A DNA stretch of 6,736 bases from Parvibaculum sp. Its GTDB lineage: Bacteria > Pseudomonadota > Alphaproteobacteria > Parvibaculales > Parvibaculaceae. The notes beneath the pieces were generated by a model, which saw only the letters and a program-made list of their open reading frames with translations, was not told the origin of the DNA and did not search any database. The stretch covers positions 1 to 6,736 of the forward strand of contig JAGUWA010000138.1 of NCBI GenBank assembly GCA_020062605.1, written 5' to 3'. The translations under genes and the position numbers were made by a program. This document shows, piece by piece, positions 5,155-6,736 of the stretch (positions within the stretch are counted from its first letter, which is position 1; the number at the start of each line of letters is the position of its first letter).

Positions 5155-6159
5155 ATGCGCCCACAGGAGCGACGCTTGTCCCGTTCGACGACCAAACCGA
5201 CGGCCGAAACCGGCCACCTCGCCTCCGCCAGCCGGACGCTATCGCTGGAAATCGAGGGCCTGAAGGCGCTGCTGGCCTCGCTGGACGGGCCCTTTATCGA
5301 GGCTGTCGAAACGCTTGGCCGCGCGGAAGGCCGCATCGTCGTGACGGGCATGGGCAAATCCGGCCATGTCGCGCGGAAGATCGCGGCGACGCTCGCCTCG
5401 ACCGGCTCTCCCTCGCAATATGTCCATCCCGGCGAGGCAAGCCATGGCGATCTCGGCATGATCACCGCGAGCGACGTGGTCCTCGCGCTCTCCTGGTCGG
5501 GCGAGACAGCGGAACTGTCGAGCATCATCTCTCATGCGAAACGCTTTGCGATCCCGCTCATCGCCATGACGGCGGAGGCGGAGAGTGCGCTCGGCCGCGC
5601 GGGCGATGTGGCGCTCATCCTGCCGCGCGCTGAGGAAGCCTGCCCCAACAAGCTCGCCCCCACGACCTCGACCACCATGCAGCTTGCGCTGGGCGACGCG
5701 CTTGCGATCGCGCTGCTGGAGAAGAAGGGCTTTTCGGCCAGGGACTTCAAGGTCTTCCACCCGGGCGGCAAGCTCGGCGCGATGCTCGCCCATGTCCGCG
5801 AGATCATGCATGTGGGGGACGAGCTGCCGCTGACCGGACCCGAGACGCCGATGTCGGAGGTGCTGCTCCTCATGTCGCAAAAGAGCCTTGGCTGCGCGGG
5901 CATCGTCGACGGAGCGGGCAAGCTCACCGGCATGATCACCGATGGCGACATCCGCCGTCACTCCTCGGGCGACCTCCTGTCGCGCAAGGCAGGCGAGGTG
6001 ATGAACCCGTCGCCGAAAACGGTGGGCCCCGACATGCTCGCCTCCGAGGCCGTGAAGCTCCTCAACGAGAAGAAGATCACCAGCCTCTTCGTCGTCGAGG
6101 GCGGCAGGCCCGTCGGCGTCGTCCATATCCACGATTTCCTGAAAGCGGGCGTGGTCTAG
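5155..6159 (+). CDS. kdsD: D-arabinose 5-phosphate isomerase (KdsD/KpsF family)
   Basis: Converts D-ribulose 5-phosphate to D-arabinose 5-phosphate, the first step towards Kdo for lipopolysaccharide or Kdo-containing capsule; cytoplasmic. Numbering from the ATG at 5155 (334 residues), the SIS domain carries GMGKSG (65-70), HPGEASHGDLG (91-101), SWSGET (113-118), EACPNKLAPTTSTT (161-174), GDALA (180-184) and FHPGG (201-205). By comparison with E. coli KdsD, the catalytic residues should be Lys68, Glu117, Glu161 and His202, all present. Two CBS domains follow (about 215-270 and 280-334), ending in GVVHIHDFLKAGVV as in KdsD. Length matches the family (E. coli 328). The start may be the TTG at 5176, which has AGGAG 6 nt upstream and gives 327 residues; the ATG at 5155 has no clear ribosome-binding site and follows a GC-rich hairpin. 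It is divergent from the EPS block and 90 bp ahead of the M50 gene. No lptC, lptA or kdsC gene follows it directly. Confidence 0.95.
   Translation: MRPQERRLSRSTTKPTAETGHLASASRTLSLEIEGLKALLASLDGPFIEAVETLGRAEGRIVVTGMGKSGHVARKIAATLASTGSPSQYVHPGEASHGDLGMITASDVVLALSWSGETAELSSIISHAKRFAIPLIAMTAEAESALGRAGDVALILPRAEEACPNKLAPTTSTTMQLALGDALAIALLEKKGFSARDFKVFHPGGKLGAMLAHVREIMHVGDELPLTGPETPMSEVLLLMSQKSLGCAGIVDGAGKLTGMITDGDIRRHSSGDLLSRKAGEVMNPSPKTVGPDMLASEAVKLLNEKKITSLFVVEGGRPVGVVHIHDFLKAGVV
5165..5178 (+). promoter_or_regulatory. Ribosome-binding site and TTG start, likely true start of kdsD
   Basis: AGGAG at 5165-5169 lies 6 nt before TTG (5176-5178), which is in frame with the SIS domain. Using it trims seven residues (MRPQERR) that have no counterpart expected in the family and gives a protein starting MSRSTTK. 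This spacing and match are much better than anything before the ATG at 5155. Confidence 0.5.
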
Positions 6160-6249
6160 GCGAGCGATCCCGAAGGTTACCTCAGCCGGCCGGACAGAAC
6201 GCGCGGCCGCGCTCTTTCGTGTACCATGCGCAAAACGAAGGGGAGACCG

Positions 6250-6736
6250 ATGTTCGGAAATCAGATCAGACTGTTCCGCCTTGCAGGCTTCGACGTGATG
6301 CTCGACCTGAGCTGGGTCTTCATCGCGCTGCTCGTCTCATGGACGCTCGCAACCGGTTACTTCCCAGAGATATATCCCGGCCTCGAGCCGCTTACCTACT
6401 GGTCGATGGGGATCGTGGGCGCGGCCGGGCTCTTCCTCTCGATCATCCTGCACGAACTCTCGCACTCTCTCGTTGCCCGGCGTTTCGACATTCCGATCAC
6501 CGGCATAACGCTCTTCATCTTCGGCGGCGTCGCGCATATGGCCAAGGAGCCGCCGACGGCGCGCTCCGAATTCCTGATGGCGATCGCGGGACCGATCGCA
6601 AGCCTCGTCCTGTCGGGGGTCTTCTATCTCATGGCGTCCGCCGCTCTCGCCGTGGGCCTCGGCGACACGATTGCGGGCGTTGCCGGCTATCTCGCGCTCA
6701 TCAACCTGATCGTCGCCGTCTTCAACATGGTACCCG
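6250..6736 (+). CDS. M50-family site-2-protease-like membrane metalloprotease, N-terminal part
   Basis: The frame from the ATG at 6250 is open for 162 codons and leaves the window, so only the N-terminal portion is seen. It starts MFGNQIRLFRLAGFDVMLDL and has hydrophobic segments at about 21-37, 52-68, 106-133 and 141-160. The zinc-binding HExxH motif is HELSH at 68-72, inside a membrane helix, followed by ITLFIFGGVAHM (86-97), typical of the SpoIVFB/Rip3-like branch of M50. The third metal ligand, expected in an NxxPxxPLDGG-like motif, would begin just where the window ends (NMVP at 159-162). By family knowledge these enzymes cut transmembrane substrates within the membrane, and members of this branch often end in CBS domains. 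The substrate is unknown. A GGGAG ribosome-binding site lies 4 nt before the ATG. It follows kdsD by 90 bp and may share its transcript. Confidence 0.9.
   Translation, partial: MFGNQIRLFRLAGFDVMLDLSWVFIALLVSWTLATGYFPEIYPGLEPLTYWSMGIVGAAGLFLSIILHELSHSLVARRFDIPITGITLFIFGGVAHMAKEPPTARSEFLMAIAGPIASLVLSGVFYLMASAALAVGLGDTIAGVAGYLALINLIVAVFNMVP

Noticed and set aside
5239..6132. 297-codon minus-strand open frame opposite kdsD
   Set aside because: It lies wholly within kdsD, whose motifs are unmistakable. The translation is a low-complexity Arg/Ala/His/Glu mix with no family features.
6186..6212. GC palindromes CCGGCCGG and GCGCGGCCGCGC between kdsD and the M50 gene, considered as a terminator
   Set aside because: Each palindrome gives only a very short stem once a loop is allowed, and the following TCTTTC is a poor T-run. 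Such palindromes are common in GC-rich DNA.

Overview
The window looks like part of an exopolysaccharide (EPS) export locus from a GC-rich proteobacterium, most likely an alphaproteobacterium. The evidence is strong G/C at third codon positions, the style of the polysaccharide co-polymerase, beta-barrel and KdsD proteins, and short intergenic spaces. I cannot name the genus. No tRNA, rRNA, CRISPR array, insertion sequence or integrase is visible.

Minus-strand block (transcribed from about 4893 down to 1): a PPP-type metallophosphoesterase (4893-4093); a short outer-membrane polysaccharide export (OPX) lipoprotein with Poly_export and SLBB domains (3910-3236); a 315-bp gap; a small, very acidic, Ala-rich secreted protein of unknown function (2920-2420); a beta-barrel porin-like outer-membrane protein (2330-1047); a clear intrinsic terminator (1015-977); then, behind its own candidate promoter, the N-terminal part of a Wzz/GumC-type polysaccharide co-polymerase (875 to beyond position 1).

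Plus-strand block: a D-arabinose 5-phosphate isomerase of the KdsD/KpsF family (5155 or, more likely, 5176 to 6159), followed by the start of an M50 site-2-protease-like membrane metalloprotease (6250 to beyond 6736). The two blocks diverge from a 261-bp region that holds a 7-bp inverted repeat and a pair of 7-bp direct repeats.

How the parts may work together: the inner-membrane co-polymerase would control chain length and connect to a periplasmic OPX ring. This OPX is short and ends soon after its SLBB domain, so it lacks the C-terminal stretch with which Wza spans the outer membrane. The adjacent beta-barrel is a natural candidate for the outer-membrane pore, giving a composite OPX/beta-barrel translocon. 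The acidic secreted protein lies between these two genes and is the least explained part. KdsD supplies A5P for Kdo, which links the locus to lipopolysaccharide or Kdo-containing capsule. Polymerase, flippase and glycosyltransferase genes are not in view and may lie beyond position 1.
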